Assembly (NCBI GenBank): GCA_031266435.1
Contig: JAISAZ010000013.1
Location: 1-36,445, forward strand
Reading direction: 5' to 3'
Length of the DNA stretch: 36,445 bases
Source: Accumulibacter sp.
Lineage (GTDB): Bacteria; Pseudomonadota; Gammaproteobacteria; Burkholderiales; Rhodocyclaceae
Shown in pieces: positions 9,801-15,944 of this stretch. Below the pieces are notes generated by a model. It was not told where the DNA came from, made no database searches, and was given only the letters and a program-made list of their open reading frames with translations. The position numbers and the translations under genes were made by a program. How positions within the stretch are numbered: position 1 is the stretch's first letter; each line of letters begins with the position of its first letter.

Positions 9801-10146
9801 TACCGTCACGCTCTCGACCGGCGAACGCGTTTCGTTTTCGAGCGTGAGTTCCGAGCGTTTGAAAGCCGGCGCGCGCGTGCGTTACGACTTCACGAGCCGC
9901 GCGGCGGCCTACGTGGGGTTTGCGTACGACCACGAGTTCGGCGCAAAGGTAAATGCGAAGCTGGACGGGTTCAGTGGTGGTAAAATAGATGCACCGAAAC
10001 TCTCGGGCGGGACGGGCGTTGCCGAAGTTGGCTTCCTCGTGACGCCGACGGCGAGTTCACCGCTCGCCGTTGATTTCGGCGTTCAGGGCTACGCCGGGAA
10101 GCGCGAAGGCGTGACCGGTAACGTGCGCTTGAACTATTACTTTTAG
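6868..10146 (+). CDS. Autotransporter (type V secretion) with beta-helix passenger
   Basis: A 1092-residue protein from the ATG at 6868. It has an extended basic N-terminus, then a signal peptide (SPLAIAVASAFLLASTGAFA) with cleavage before QT at about residue 61. The passenger contains repeated autotransporter-associated beta-strand units of the pattern NTYTGLTTVREGVLRIG, DYTGRTLVEGGTLQIG, GFTGNVTINEGTLRF and TYTGETIVASGNLIL. These are known to form a parallel beta helix. The last 270 or so residues look like the autotransporter barrel, starting after LWGTGLQPFYAHSAGRI and ending in GNVRLNYYF with a terminal Phe. The passenger is probably an adhesin or other surface structure; no protease or lipase motif is visible. 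The frame is open back to 6397, but that part only translates repeats. The ribosome site at 6868 is weak. Confidence 0.88.
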   Translation: MQTTIHNATRETKPGAKRQPKYQFLKRLSPEAPPKNLPQFRRSPLAIAVASAFLLASTGAFAQTCGTGGDSITIPASCTGNVALASPGTVTITANDAQTSVSGSVSGSGALDGNTLNLVVNDITGKTTPATASNFRNIENHVFTGSISNFGTINLSVIQNDNGNYDLDKGYQNGGYVSSGLGLAPDPYTVKATSLDTGIAGDTVKLNVLTMHDTSAGPGETNYALYFKFDGNIGGSGGLEVNLPTGYDSPSGYQNALILAGDNTYTGLTTVREGVLRIGSGSHFSFPETNNVTLSGIRSILVFDIDVTDSGLNGGTGIFRYDGVISGGGSGVAHDSFVKTGTGTLILTHEQDYTGRTLVEGGTLQIGNGSSGFGNTFGEVLVNSSSSSSPTGTGGKLVIDSEDAITFARIQSTTCATCTVVKENINTVTLEQMALSGLTQVKAGTLVLGDGRAVTAATLANGKIEIDGGARLVFNFASNADITRSTNSARNISGAGELVKEGSGTLVLQQNNSGFTGNVTINEGTLRFHGANGQIASTASVSVADGATLAFSRTGNASADFAISGAGNLRQQGNSGTSLTLSRADITYTGETIVASGNLILANTATGFASSALRLGGGSAAQFTDQTASGHAWNRISVTGQNAYTGTLNASGANLDFVIPASMSAGQTMLTVTGDANIGGSTFNVVVAPGSGLGMGSSVKLVDVSGNLTGEPLNDTSLGYADPSSSQAAGTMGALVGLSFKVQKVGGAIQATVDGAQIRPEAKSLSEGHLSGTAALTRSSDFIASHGIAAARAQLARSYGADDDGKDIPEKGLWGTGLQPFYAHSAGRIRHETGSHITTQGYNFIAGAVAGFRTGAGEAMAGAFFEYGKGEYDTYNSFASGKVVGDGNTHHRGFGFFGRVDVKDGYYVEGSLRRGKVDTKYQSDSLRDYFGTRAGYTSNTAYTGAHIGAGKVWQLKGLSDKLSLDTYGQALWTRQDADTVTLSTGERVSFSSVSSERLKAGARVRYDFTSRAAAYVGFAYDHEFGAKVNAKLDGFSGGKIDAPKLSGGTGVAEVGFLVTPTASSPLAVDFGVQGYAGKREGVTGNVRLNYYF

Positions 10147-10159
10147 TAGTTGTTGTACC

Positions 10160-10206
10160 AAACCCCCGCCGGTGGTCCAGACCCCCACCGGTGGGGGTTT
10201 CCTTTT
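10160..10206 (+). terminator. Rho-independent terminator of the autotransporter gene
   Basis: A 16-bp stem (10160-10175 with 10185-10200, one G-T wobble) and a 9-base loop are followed by a T-rich tail. It begins 13 bases after the autotransporter stop codon. The stem is AAACCCCCGCCGGTGG and its partner. Confidence 0.9.
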
Positions 10207-10634
10207 TCAGGGGTCGGCGGTATAGGTTGGTGGTGAGCGTAGCGAACCCCAACGATTCCGCAGGCGCATCTCGGCGGTATAGGTTGGGCTGAGGAACGAA
10301 GCCCAACGATTCCGTATGCGGATGAATGATGGAATAGGGGATCAGATGAAAACCGATTTCAACCGCGAAAGGCGCGAAAGACGCGAAAAGTGAAGTGTTT
10401 GCATAAATTTTCGCGCGTGTCCGTGTTTCGCGGTTTTTGAGCCATCAACTTCGATGTTGGGCTGAACGAATGTGAACCCCAACCTATACTTGGTGAGATT
10501 TTGTCACTCCGGCGGCAACGCCGCCGCTGACCGATCTGATCCCTGTCTCCTGATTCCTGACCCCTGAAATGGCTTGCGCTTTGCGCAAGCGAGACGTTGG
10601 GCATCGCTGCGCTCACCCCAACCTATAGCTTGGC
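10207..10634. repeat. Repeat cluster 5
   Basis: Two copies of the GGCGGTATAGGTTGG...CCAACGATTCCG hairpin module lie back to back (about 10216-10266 and 10270-10325). Then come a segment rich in CGCGAAA (about 10358-10440), a TTGGGCT...CCCCAACCTAT hairpin, a GGCGGC/GCCGCC hairpin with CTGAT-heptamers (about 10508-10565), and a CTTGCGC/GCGCAAG plus TTGGG/CCCAACCTAT module ending near 10627. No gene is seen. Confidence 0.85.
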
Positions 10635-10663
10635 TTGACAGTTCGGAGAATCTACGTTAAAAA
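10635..10663 (+). promoter_or_regulatory. Sigma70-type promoter of the first mini-protein
   Basis: TTGACA at 10635-10640, a 17-base spacer and TAAAAA at 10658-10663. The start codon follows 20 bases later with AAAGGAG as ribosome site. The same -35, spacing and -10 stand before the paralogue at 11214. Confidence 0.6.
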
Positions 10664-10683
10664 TCATTTGAAAGGAGATTGAA

Positions 10684-10908
10684 ATGTCCGAAAACTCCAT
10701 AAGCCCCGAAGAAGAACGACTCATTCATTTCAAGCGAATCGATGCCGAAATCTCGAAGATATTCACCGAAAACGAAAAAATGCGCATCGAGATCGGGAAA
10801 ATTATCGCCGAGACAACGAAACTTCAAACTGAATCTAAATGGCATCCCTTCGTTGCTACCGCCGCCGTCTTTGGCGCCGCCCTCGCTCTTGTGAAGTTTC
10901 TAGCCTGA
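10684..10908 (+). CDS. Small coiled-coil, tail-anchored membrane protein (paralogue 1)
   Basis: A 74-residue protein. Residues 1-50 are charged and helical (SPEEERLIHFKRIDAEISKIFTEN and following) and probably form a short coiled coil. A KWHPFV junction then leads into a single C-terminal hydrophobic segment, ATAAVFGAALALVKFLA (about 57-74), with almost no residues after it. This suggests a tail anchor in the inner membrane with the N-terminus in the cytoplasm. AAAGGAG lies 8 bases before the ATG, and a good promoter stands upstream. The paralogue at 11214 shares the whole plan, including the WHPFV junction and the end (V/A)KF. I do not recognise a named family; no enzyme motif is present. 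Confidence 0.8.
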   Translation: MSENSISPEEERLIHFKRIDAEISKIFTENEKMRIEIGKIIAETTKLQTESKWHPFVATAAVFGAALALVKFLA

Positions 10909-11163
10909 CCCTCCTGAAATCGCGTTCCCATACTGGATAGCTGGGGCTGAACGTAGCGAAGTCCAAGCTGTGCGCTTTTTCACGCCGCCCCGCCATTGTT
11001 GGGGTTCGCTTTGCTCACCCCAACCTATAGCGTCTCCGCTCTGTCCTCGGCGGTATAGGTGGGGCTGAGTGAAACGAGAGCCACAACGATTCCGCAGGCG
11101 AGATCTTGATTCCAACGATTCCGCCGAACAGGAAATACGCGCATGGGTTTGTGCGGGTCGGGC
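10909..11163. repeat. Repeat cluster 6 between the two mini-protein genes
   Basis: A TTGGGGT...ACCCCAACCTAT hairpin (about 10999-11026) and a GGCGGTATAGG...CAACGATTCCG module (about 11049-11100). No gene is seen. Confidence 0.7.
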
Positions 11164-11192
11164 TTGACATGCCGAAATTTCTGCGCTAAAAA
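11164..11192 (+). promoter_or_regulatory. Sigma70-type promoter of the second mini-protein
   Basis: TTGACA at 11164-11169, a 17-base spacer, and TAAAAA at 11187-11192. This has the same architecture as the promoter at 10635, although the spacers differ. Confidence 0.6.
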
Positions 11193-11213
11193 TCAAACCG
11201 AAAGGAAACTGAA

Positions 11214-11405
11214 ATGACCGCCGACGAAAAAGCATTGAAAGACTTACTCGACCGCGAAAACCTCGAGTTGCACGCGATATTGGCAGATATCAGAAAAAAA
11301 ATGCTTGAGGGCGATAAATTAAAAGTCGAAGCAAGATGGCATCCTTTCGTTGTCGGCGCGGGAGTTTTCGGCGCCGCCGTCGCTTTTGCAAAATTTTTTG
11401 TCTGA
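11214..11405 (+). CDS. Small coiled-coil, tail-anchored membrane protein (paralogue 2)
   Basis: A 63-residue paralogue of the gene at 10684. A charged helical N-terminal part (DEKALKDLLDRENLELHAIL) leads into the shared junction RWHPFV and a C-terminal hydrophobic anchor ending in AVAFAKFFV. AAAGGAA precedes the ATG at proper spacing. The two copies agree in plan and in the anchor, but the coiled-coil parts have drifted, so this is an old duplication rather than a recent one. Possible roles such as a small membrane adaptor or a membrane-active peptide cannot be decided from sequence. Confidence 0.78.
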   Translation: MTADEKALKDLLDRENLELHAILADIRKKMLEGDKLKVEARWHPFVVGAGVFGAAVAFAKFFV

Positions 11406-11745
11406 CTTCACAGGGTCTGGCTGAGCGGTTTGCGCAGGGGCACGGCGTGCCGTGCCCAAGGTTTTATTCCATTTCCAAACCACCCCATTCCATCATACAT
11501 ACGCATACGGAATTGTTGGGCTTCGTTCCTCAGCCCACCTATACCGCCGATGGGCGCGCCGCGCCGTGCCCCTACGGAGGTCATCGCCGGATATACCCTT
11601 GCGGTTATTTATCCGCTGCTGCGTTGGGGTTCGCTCCGCTCACCCTAACCTATGCGTAGAGGGTGGGTTTTCGTCACTCCGGCGGCAAAGCCGCCGGTTA
11701 CTGATCTGATTCCTGTCCTCTGATTTTTGATCCCTGATCGCCCGA
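11406..11745. repeat. Repeat cluster 7
   Basis: A GGCACGGCGTGCCGTGCC palindrome (about 11440-11457), a reverse-oriented hairpin module (CGGAATTGTTGGGCTTCG...CAGCCCACCTATACCGCCG, about 11500-11549), a TTGGGGT...ACCCTAACCTAT hairpin (about 11624-11651) and a GGCGGC/GCCGCC hairpin with CTGAT heptamers (about 11680-11740). No gene is seen. Confidence 0.8.
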
Positions 11746-11815
11746 CCTTGCGTCTTCCTTCCGTAAGGATTATAAGGAATATAGGAAATGTAAAGAATCC
11801 AAGGAGAATGACTGC

Positions 11816-12097
11816 ATGGACATGGAAGTTGCGAAGCTGACGTCCAAAGGGCAAATCACCGTTCCGGCGGCTATTCGGAAAAAGCTGTGCCTGAAAGAGG
11901 GCGACAAGCTGGTTTTTGTCACGGACGACGAGGGAATCCGGGTGCTCAATGCTTCGGTTTTGGCACTGGAGAGAGCACAAAAGGCTTTTGCGGGCGAAGC
12001 GGAGCGCCTGGGTCTGAAAACGGAACAGGACATTGTGGACGTGGTAAATACGATTCGCGGGGAAATGAACCGCGACCGCTATGCGAATCCTGCTTGA
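11816..12097 (+). CDS. AbrB/SpoVT-type antitoxin
   Basis: A 93-residue DNA-binding antitoxin. The N-terminal swapped-hairpin domain is clear: VAKLTSKGQITVPAAIRKKL, then KEGDKLVFVTDDEGIRVLNAS (residues about 4-45). The C-terminal helical part (ALERAQKAFAGEAERLGL) normally wraps the partner toxin. AAGGAG at 11801-11806 precedes the ATG. The gene overlaps by 17 bases the start of a PIN-domain reading frame, the normal arrangement for VapB/AbrB antitoxin with VapC toxin. That toxin is cut short here, so this is an orphan antitoxin. Such proteins usually bind their own promoter; the TTCC/GGAA-rich stretch at about 11757-11790 may be the operator. Confidence 0.88.
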   Translation: MDMEVAKLTSKGQITVPAAIRKKLCLKEGDKLVFVTDDEGIRVLNASVLALERAQKAFAGEAERLGLKTEQDIVDVVNTIRGEMNRDRYANPA

Positions 12098-12179
12098 TAC
12101 CAATATCGTGCTTTCCGCCATTCTTTCGCCGAGCGGGCGCATATCAGGTATCAGGAATCAGATGTCAGGAATCAGATGA
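12081..12179 (+). pseudogene. Truncated PIN-domain (VapC-like) toxin
   Basis: The frame starts MRILLDTNIVLSAILSPSG, the typical first strand and helix of a PIN-domain ribonuclease, with the first catalytic Asp in the LDTN motif. After about 20 codons it enters the dispersed repeat (ATCAGGTATCAGGAATCAGATG...) and stops at 12177-12179. The full family length is about 130-140 residues, so the remaining catalytic acidic residues are missing and the enzyme cannot be active. The start overlaps the antitoxin gene as in an intact operon. Confidence 0.8.
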
Positions 12180-12545
12180 AAACCGATCGAGAAGAACCGG
12201 TACAGGCGGGGCGGATCGAGAGCCGTGGCGATTACCAGATGCGTTGGGTTCTCGTAGGGGCACGGCGTGCCGTGCCCCTCAGCGGTATAGGTTGGTGGTG
12301 AGCGAAGCGAACCCCAACGATTCCGCAGGCGCATGAATGATGGAAAGGACAGGGGAATTCCCCTTGTAGGGGCGAACCTATGTGTTCGCCCAAGGTCCGG
12401 GTAGACATAGGTCTGCCCCTACGCGCAATGTCACCTCTTCGCGCGCCAATGGAACCGCTTTTGCGGGAATGATGCCGAATCCTGTTATGGCTTGCGCTTC
12501 GCGCAAGCGAGACGTTGGGCATCGCTGCGCGCAGCCCAAGCTATA
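12141..12545. repeat. Repeat cluster 8
   Basis: Begins with TCAGGNATCAG heptamers inside the toxin remnant. Further on are GGCACGGCGTGCCGTGCC (about 12258-12278), the TATAGGTTGGTGGT...ACCCCAACGATTCCG hairpin module (about 12283-12335), a segment with TAGGGGCGAAC (about 12365-12425), and the CTTGCGC/GCGCAAG plus TTGGGC module (about 12488-12545). No gene is supported between 12180 and 12641. Confidence 0.8.
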
Positions 12546-12641
12546 CCACTGAATCATACCGCCTCGCGATCAATGAGCTTCTCTCTCTTCGCTCAGCCGA
12601 GCTATGACGGATGTATCCAACGCGCTACTCGTTCATGTCTC

Positions 12642-13622
12642 TTATCGCACACCGACCAACATGTTTTCAATCAGGCGGATCATTGTTTCCTTTTGCGCCG
12701 GTGCCGATTCGGCTACCAGGAGTGCCAATGCCGCGAGTCCGATATCATTGATAAGCGGCTGCCCATCGCGCATGAGCGCGTTGTTGCGATTCAGGAAATC
12801 GACGAACAGAAATGCACCCGTGCGCTTGTTACCGTCGGAGAGAGGATGATTCTTGATGACGAAATACAGTAAATGCGCCGCCTTGCGTTCAATAGTTGGA
12901 TAAGCCGGCTCGCCAAACACGGTTTGATCGAGGTTGCCGAGAATGGCCGCAAGCGCATCGGCACGTTCGAGTCCGAAAAGATCACTGGCCTCACCACGGG
13001 CCATTAGGTCAGCTTTCAGGTTGGCAATGGAATGCCTTACTTGGTCAAGAGAAGGCAAGGTACCGCCTGCGCTTCCGTTGGGGTCGGTCAGGAATCCTTC
13101 GTCGTAGCGTTGTAGCAGCAAGAAGGTTTGGGTATAGCGACTGACGATCTCGACCAAGCCCCTGCCGGTTTCGGAAATCAGATCGGACGATTGCGCGGTC
13201 TTCCTGACCAGTGCCAGCGCCGCTTCCAGTTCGGCGGCATTGCGCTCGAACCGAGCGCGATCCAGCGTCCAGCCCTGCATCAAATGCTTGCGCAAAACGC
13301 CGGTCGCCCATTGGCGAAATTGAGTACCGCGCCTGGAATTGACGCGATATCCGACAGAAACGATCGCGTCGAGGTTGTAATGCTTTATTTTCCTGGAAAC
13401 GGAACGCCGCCCCTCTTGTTGAACTACCGAGAAATCCTCGGTAGTTGCCGTTTCGTCTAATTCTCTACTCGCATAAATGTTTTTAAGATGCAGACCTACG
13501 TTGTCGGATGACGTTTCCAAAATCTCCGAGAGTTGCTTTTGGGTAAGCCAAAGCGTGTCACCTTCCAGCCTGACTGAAATTTCAGTCCCGTCGTTCGGTT
13601 GATAAATGACAAGATTACCCAT
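12642..13622 (-). CDS. RhuM-Fic fusion protein (virulence RhuM family with Fic/DOC domain)
   Basis: A 326-residue protein. Residues about 1-120 match the RhuM family (IYQPNDGTEISVRLEGDTLWLTQ, KHYNLDAIVSVGYRVNSRRGTQFRQWAT). The C-terminal part (about 145-326) is a Fic/DOC domain with the signature HPLSDGNKRTG at 259-269. Fic proteins use the His of this motif to transfer AMP or another nucleotide-derived group to a protein hydroxyl; the usual Phe after HP is Leu here, a tolerated variant. No inhibitory-helix motif was recognised by eye. RhuM was first named in a Salmonella pathogenicity island, but its function is unsettled, and RhuM-Fic proteins are common in accessory islands. The frame is open upstream to 13934, but that part only encodes repeat, so the ATG at 13622 is chosen. 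It stands alone between repeat blocks. Confidence 0.88.
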   Translation of the reverse strand: MGNLVIYQPNDGTEISVRLEGDTLWLTQKQLSEILETSSDNVGLHLKNIYASRELDETATTEDFSVVQQEGRRSVSRKIKHYNLDAIVSVGYRVNSRRGTQFRQWATGVLRKHLMQGWTLDRARFERNAAELEAALALVRKTAQSSDLISETGRGLVEIVSRYTQTFLLLQRYDEGFLTDPNGSAGGTLPSLDQVRHSIANLKADLMARGEASDLFGLERADALAAILGNLDQTVFGEPAYPTIERKAAHLLYFVIKNHPLSDGNKRTGAFLFVDFLNRNNALMRDGQPLINDIGLAALALLVAESAPAQKETMIRLIENMLVGVR

Positions 13623-13704
13623 CGCCCAGCTTTCTCTGCTCAAAATATCAGAAAGGACTCTATCGCCTTCCGTCAGAGATGTCGATAGATTCTTGAATTG
13701 AACT

Positions 13705-14092
13705 CTATTCTCGGCGGTATAGGTTGGCGGTGAGCGTAGCGAACCCCAACGATTCCACAGGCGCATATCAGGGGTCAGGAGACAGGGGACGGGAGACAGA
13801 TGAAAACCGATTTCAACCGCGAAAGGCGCGAAAAGTGAAGTGTTTGCACAAATTTTCGCGCGTATCCGTGTTTCGCGGTTCTTGTTTCCTGATTCCTGAT
13901 CGGGCACGGCACGCCGTGCCCCTACGGAGGTCATCGCTGGATATACCCTTGCGGTTATTTATCCGCTGCTGTGTTGGGGTTCGCTGCGCTCACCCCAACC
14001 TATGCGCAGAGGGTGGGTTTTCGCCACAGCGGTGGCGAAGCCGCCGGTCACTGATCTGATCCCTGTCCTCTGATTCCTGATGCCTGATGTGG
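13705..14092. repeat. Repeat cluster 9
   Basis: A GGCGGTATAGGTTGGCGGT...ACCCCAACGATTCC hairpin module (about 13710-13765), TCAGG-type heptamers, a CGCGAAAGGCGCGAAA segment also found near 10370, a GGCACGGCACGCCGTGCCCC palindrome (about 13902-13921), a TTGGGGT...ACCCCAACCTAT hairpin (13973-13999), and CTGAT heptamers to about 14085. No gene is seen. Confidence 0.82.
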
Positions 14093-14093
14093 G

Positions 14094-14645
14094 CTATGCG
14101 GACTCGGCGGGAGCAAGACCAAGAGTTTTTGCCTGCCGCAGGGCGTAAAGCCTCGCGGCATTTGAGACGGCGCGTTTTCTGGCGTCGATGATTTTTTTCT
14201 CATTGTCGGGCAATCTGGCTTTATCGAGATTGTTCAGCCGCGCGGTGTGTGACTTGAACGCTTGCCGTGCTTCGTCGAGCGGCAAACCCTTTTCACGGTT
14301 TCTTGGAAGGCTGTGAGATTGATCGACGGGTCTGTATTTGACCGGGTCGTCCACAATCGCCAAAAGTTTTTCGGTTGCCGTCAATTCCGCCAAGGCGGCG
14401 TTGAGGCTTGAAACCATGCCCTTGCTGTTGGCGTATTCAACAAGCTCATTTTCCAGGATGGCTTTTTCAGCCGCGACTATCTGCTCAGGTCTGTTGCTTT
14501 CGCCGACCTCTTTGAGGTATCCAAGAAAATCGCCGGACGCGTCATCCAATCTCCACGCCAGTCTCGAATTTGCCTGCTCCTTATGCAAACCGTTTTCCAC
14601 GGTCAATATCCGCTGCAGGCGAGACAGCACTTGAGCGTCATTCAT
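14094..14645 (-). CDS. Hypothetical protein, second gene of an unknown two-gene operon
   Basis: A 183-residue protein beginning MNDAQVLSRLQRIL. It looks soluble and mainly helical, rich in Ala, Glu, Lys and Leu, with no signal peptide or membrane segment. A basic C-terminal region (about residues 115-175, with KKIIDARKRAVSNAARLYALRQAK) might bind nucleic acid. The ATG overlaps the stop of the preceding gene (ATGA), so the two are translationally coupled. I do not recognise a family. The 3' end abuts the repeat cluster, and the last residues (GLAPAESA) end only a few bases from it, so a shortened C-terminus is possible. Confidence 0.7.
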   Translation of the reverse strand: MNDAQVLSRLQRILTVENGLHKEQANSRLAWRLDDASGDFLGYLKEVGESNRPEQIVAAEKAILENELVEYANSKGMVSSLNAALAELTATEKLLAIVDDPVKYRPVDQSHSLPRNREKGLPLDEARQAFKSHTARLNNLDKARLPDNEKKIIDARKRAVSNAARLYALRQAKTLGLAPAESA

Positions 14646-14917
14646 GGCGCATCGAGCCAACCTGAGCCATAGACGGCGTCGGCAGGGGCGGTTTTCAAAC
14701 CCACTTTCCGAACGAAATCCGCGCCTAAAACCTTCTTGCACGCCATCAGGGTGTGGGCGGGGAGTTCGGCAAACGCAAGCCAAGCCCATGCGGTCTCCTC
14801 GTCACCCGCTTTGCCCGCGTCCTGCGATTCGGCAAGATAGACGAGATTCATCCCGCCTTCGCGTAAAAGCGCTTCGCGTTCTTCGGCGGGCAGATAACTT
14901 TTTGGCATTTTTTCCAC
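14642..14917 (-). CDS. Hypothetical protein, first gene of an unknown two-gene operon
   Basis: A 91-residue protein from a GTG at 14917, chosen because AAGGAG (complement of 14925-14930) lies 7 bases upstream. The ATG five codons further in would be too far from the ribosome site. The sequence reads MEKMPKSYLPAEEREALLREGG, then a Trp/Ala-rich middle (DEETAWAWLAFAELPAHTL) and GADFVRKVGLKTAPADAVYG. It is probably a small helical protein with no membrane segment or known motif. It overlaps the next gene by four bases. A small accessory or toxin-antitoxin-like pair is conceivable from size and coupling, but nothing in the sequence proves it. Confidence 0.7.
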   Translation of the reverse strand: MEKMPKSYLPAEEREALLREGGMNLVYLAESQDAGKAGDEETAWAWLAFAELPAHTLMACKKVLGADFVRKVGLKTAPADAVYGSGWLDAP

Positions 14918-15044
14918 GGCTCTACTCCTTGCATGAAACTTCAAATTTCCGGGATTCCAGCGGAAGTTTCCATTCTACACTGCAAAAAATCCGGCGTACG
15001 ATACGCTTTTTCATGCCGCCTCGGAAACGTTGTGGCTCACACAT

Positions 15045-15200
15045 TCGTTCAGCCCAACCTATAGCGTTTCCGCTCCGTTTTCGGCGGTATAGGTTGGGCT
15101 GCGGCGAAGCAAAGCCCAACGATTCCGTATGCGCATATCATGGGTCAGGGATCAGATGTCAGGAATCAGATCAATCAGCGGCGGCTTCGCCGCCGGAAAG
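15045..15200. repeat. Repeat cluster 10
   Basis: A CAGCCCAACCTATAGCG half module, then a full GGCGGTATAGGTTGGGCT...AGCCCAACGATTCCG hairpin module (about 15083-15135), a CAGGNATCAG heptamer stretch, and a GGCGGC/GCCGCC hairpin (about 15179-15196). Confidence 0.8.
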
Positions 15201-15223
15201 TATCCCGCATAGGCCATAAGGCC

Positions 15224-15263
15224 TCGCAATGGATTCGTTTTGTGGCTACAATGTAGCTATACA
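15224..15263 (+). promoter_or_regulatory. Promoter and operator of the relB-type antitoxin
   Basis: A perfect inverted repeat GCTACA-A-TGTAGC (15245-15257) overlaps a TACAAT -10 box (15247-15252), with a weak -35 (TCGCAA, 15224-15229) 17 bases upstream. This is the expected site for autorepression by the ribbon-helix-helix antitoxin encoded 25 bases downstream. Confidence 0.6.
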
Positions 15264-15281
15264 AAACGAAGGAGAAACACC

Positions 15282-15539
15282 ATGAGCGCTGATGCGGTTG
15301 TCCGAGCGCGTATCCCGGTAGACCTGAAAGAACGAGCCATGTCCACGCTTAACGGCATGGGTTTGAGCGCGTCCGACCTCATTCGCCTGGTTTTTCTTCG
15401 CGTTGCCGAAGAGGGCCGTTTGCCGTTCGCGGTTGAGCTGCCAAATCGCAGCACGCGGAAAGCCATGGAAGAACTCAAGGCGGGCAAGGGTAAACGATAC
15501 GAAAGCGCCGACGCCATGTACAAGGATTTGGGTATCTGA
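15282..15539 (+). CDS. RelB/DinJ-family antitoxin
   Basis: An 85-residue ribbon-helix-helix antitoxin. The N-terminus has the family pattern ADAVVRARIPVDLKERA, followed by LNGMGLSASDLIRLVFLRVAEEGRLPFAVELPN (residues about 3-60). This forms the dimeric DNA-binding fold; the C-terminal tail (KGKRYESADAMYKDLGI) normally binds a RelE/YafQ-type toxin. AAGGAG at 15269-15274 is 7 bases before the ATG. Its stop codon overlaps the ATG of a toxin remnant, so this was a normal antitoxin-toxin operon. It likely still represses its own promoter through the inverted repeat upstream. Confidence 0.9.
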   Translation: MSADAVVRARIPVDLKERAMSTLNGMGLSASDLIRLVFLRVAEEGRLPFAVELPNRSTRKAMEELKAGKGKRYESADAMYKDLGI

Positions 15540-15643
15540 TGCTGATTCCACAACTCAGTGGGCAGTTCTATCAGGTATCAGGAATCAGAGGACAGGAATC
15601 AGATCAGCAAGCGGCGGCGTTGCCGCCGGAGGAAGATCGTTGA
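15539..15643 (+). pseudogene. Truncated YafQ/RelE-type toxin
   Basis: The reading frame starts MLIPQLSGQFY, matching the beginning of YafQ-like mRNA interferases (hydrophobic residues, then SGQF/Y). After the eleventh codon it runs into the dispersed repeat (CAGGTATCAGGAATCAG...), continues as nonsense through a GCGGCGGCGTTGCCGCCG hairpin, and stops at 15641-15643. The family is about 90 residues long; all catalytic residues are gone. Confidence 0.75.
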
Positions 15644-15925
15644 AACACCGATCGGTTTTCATCTGATTCCTGATTCCTGATTCCTGATCCCTGACATCTG
15701 ATATGCGCATGCGGAATCGTTGGGCTTTGCTTCGCCGCAGCCCAACCTATACCGCCGATGCCTGATAGCTGATGTTGGGCATCGCTTCGCTCACCCCAAG
15801 CTATGCGGCTGTCCTCACCGTTCCGCAGACGCGGGAATGATGGTGGGCACGGCACGCCGTGCCCCTACAAGAACCCATACCGCCCCGGAAACCTTGGGCA
15901 TCGCTACGCTCACCCCAACCTATTC
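15565..15925. repeat. Repeat cluster 11
   Basis: Starts inside the toxin remnant with CAGGNATCAG heptamers and a GCGGCGGC/GCCGCCGG hairpin. It continues with a tandem run of six CTGATTC-like heptamers (about 15661-15702), a full reverse-oriented hairpin module ending in CCAACCTATACCGCCG (about 15708-15757), a GGCACGGCACGCCGTGCC palindrome (about 15845-15863) and two TTGGGCATCGC...CACCCCAACCTAT-type hairpins. No gene is seen. Confidence 0.85.
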
Positions 15926-15944
15926 CGCTCCAGCCTACGCGGAT

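Noticed and set aside
13623..13934. N-terminal extension of the RhuM-Fic protein
   Set aside because: The added residues come from repeat modules; RhuM proteins begin near the chosen ATG.
15661..15702. CRISPR array
   Set aside because: The units are contiguous heptamers without unique spacers, and no cas gene is seen.
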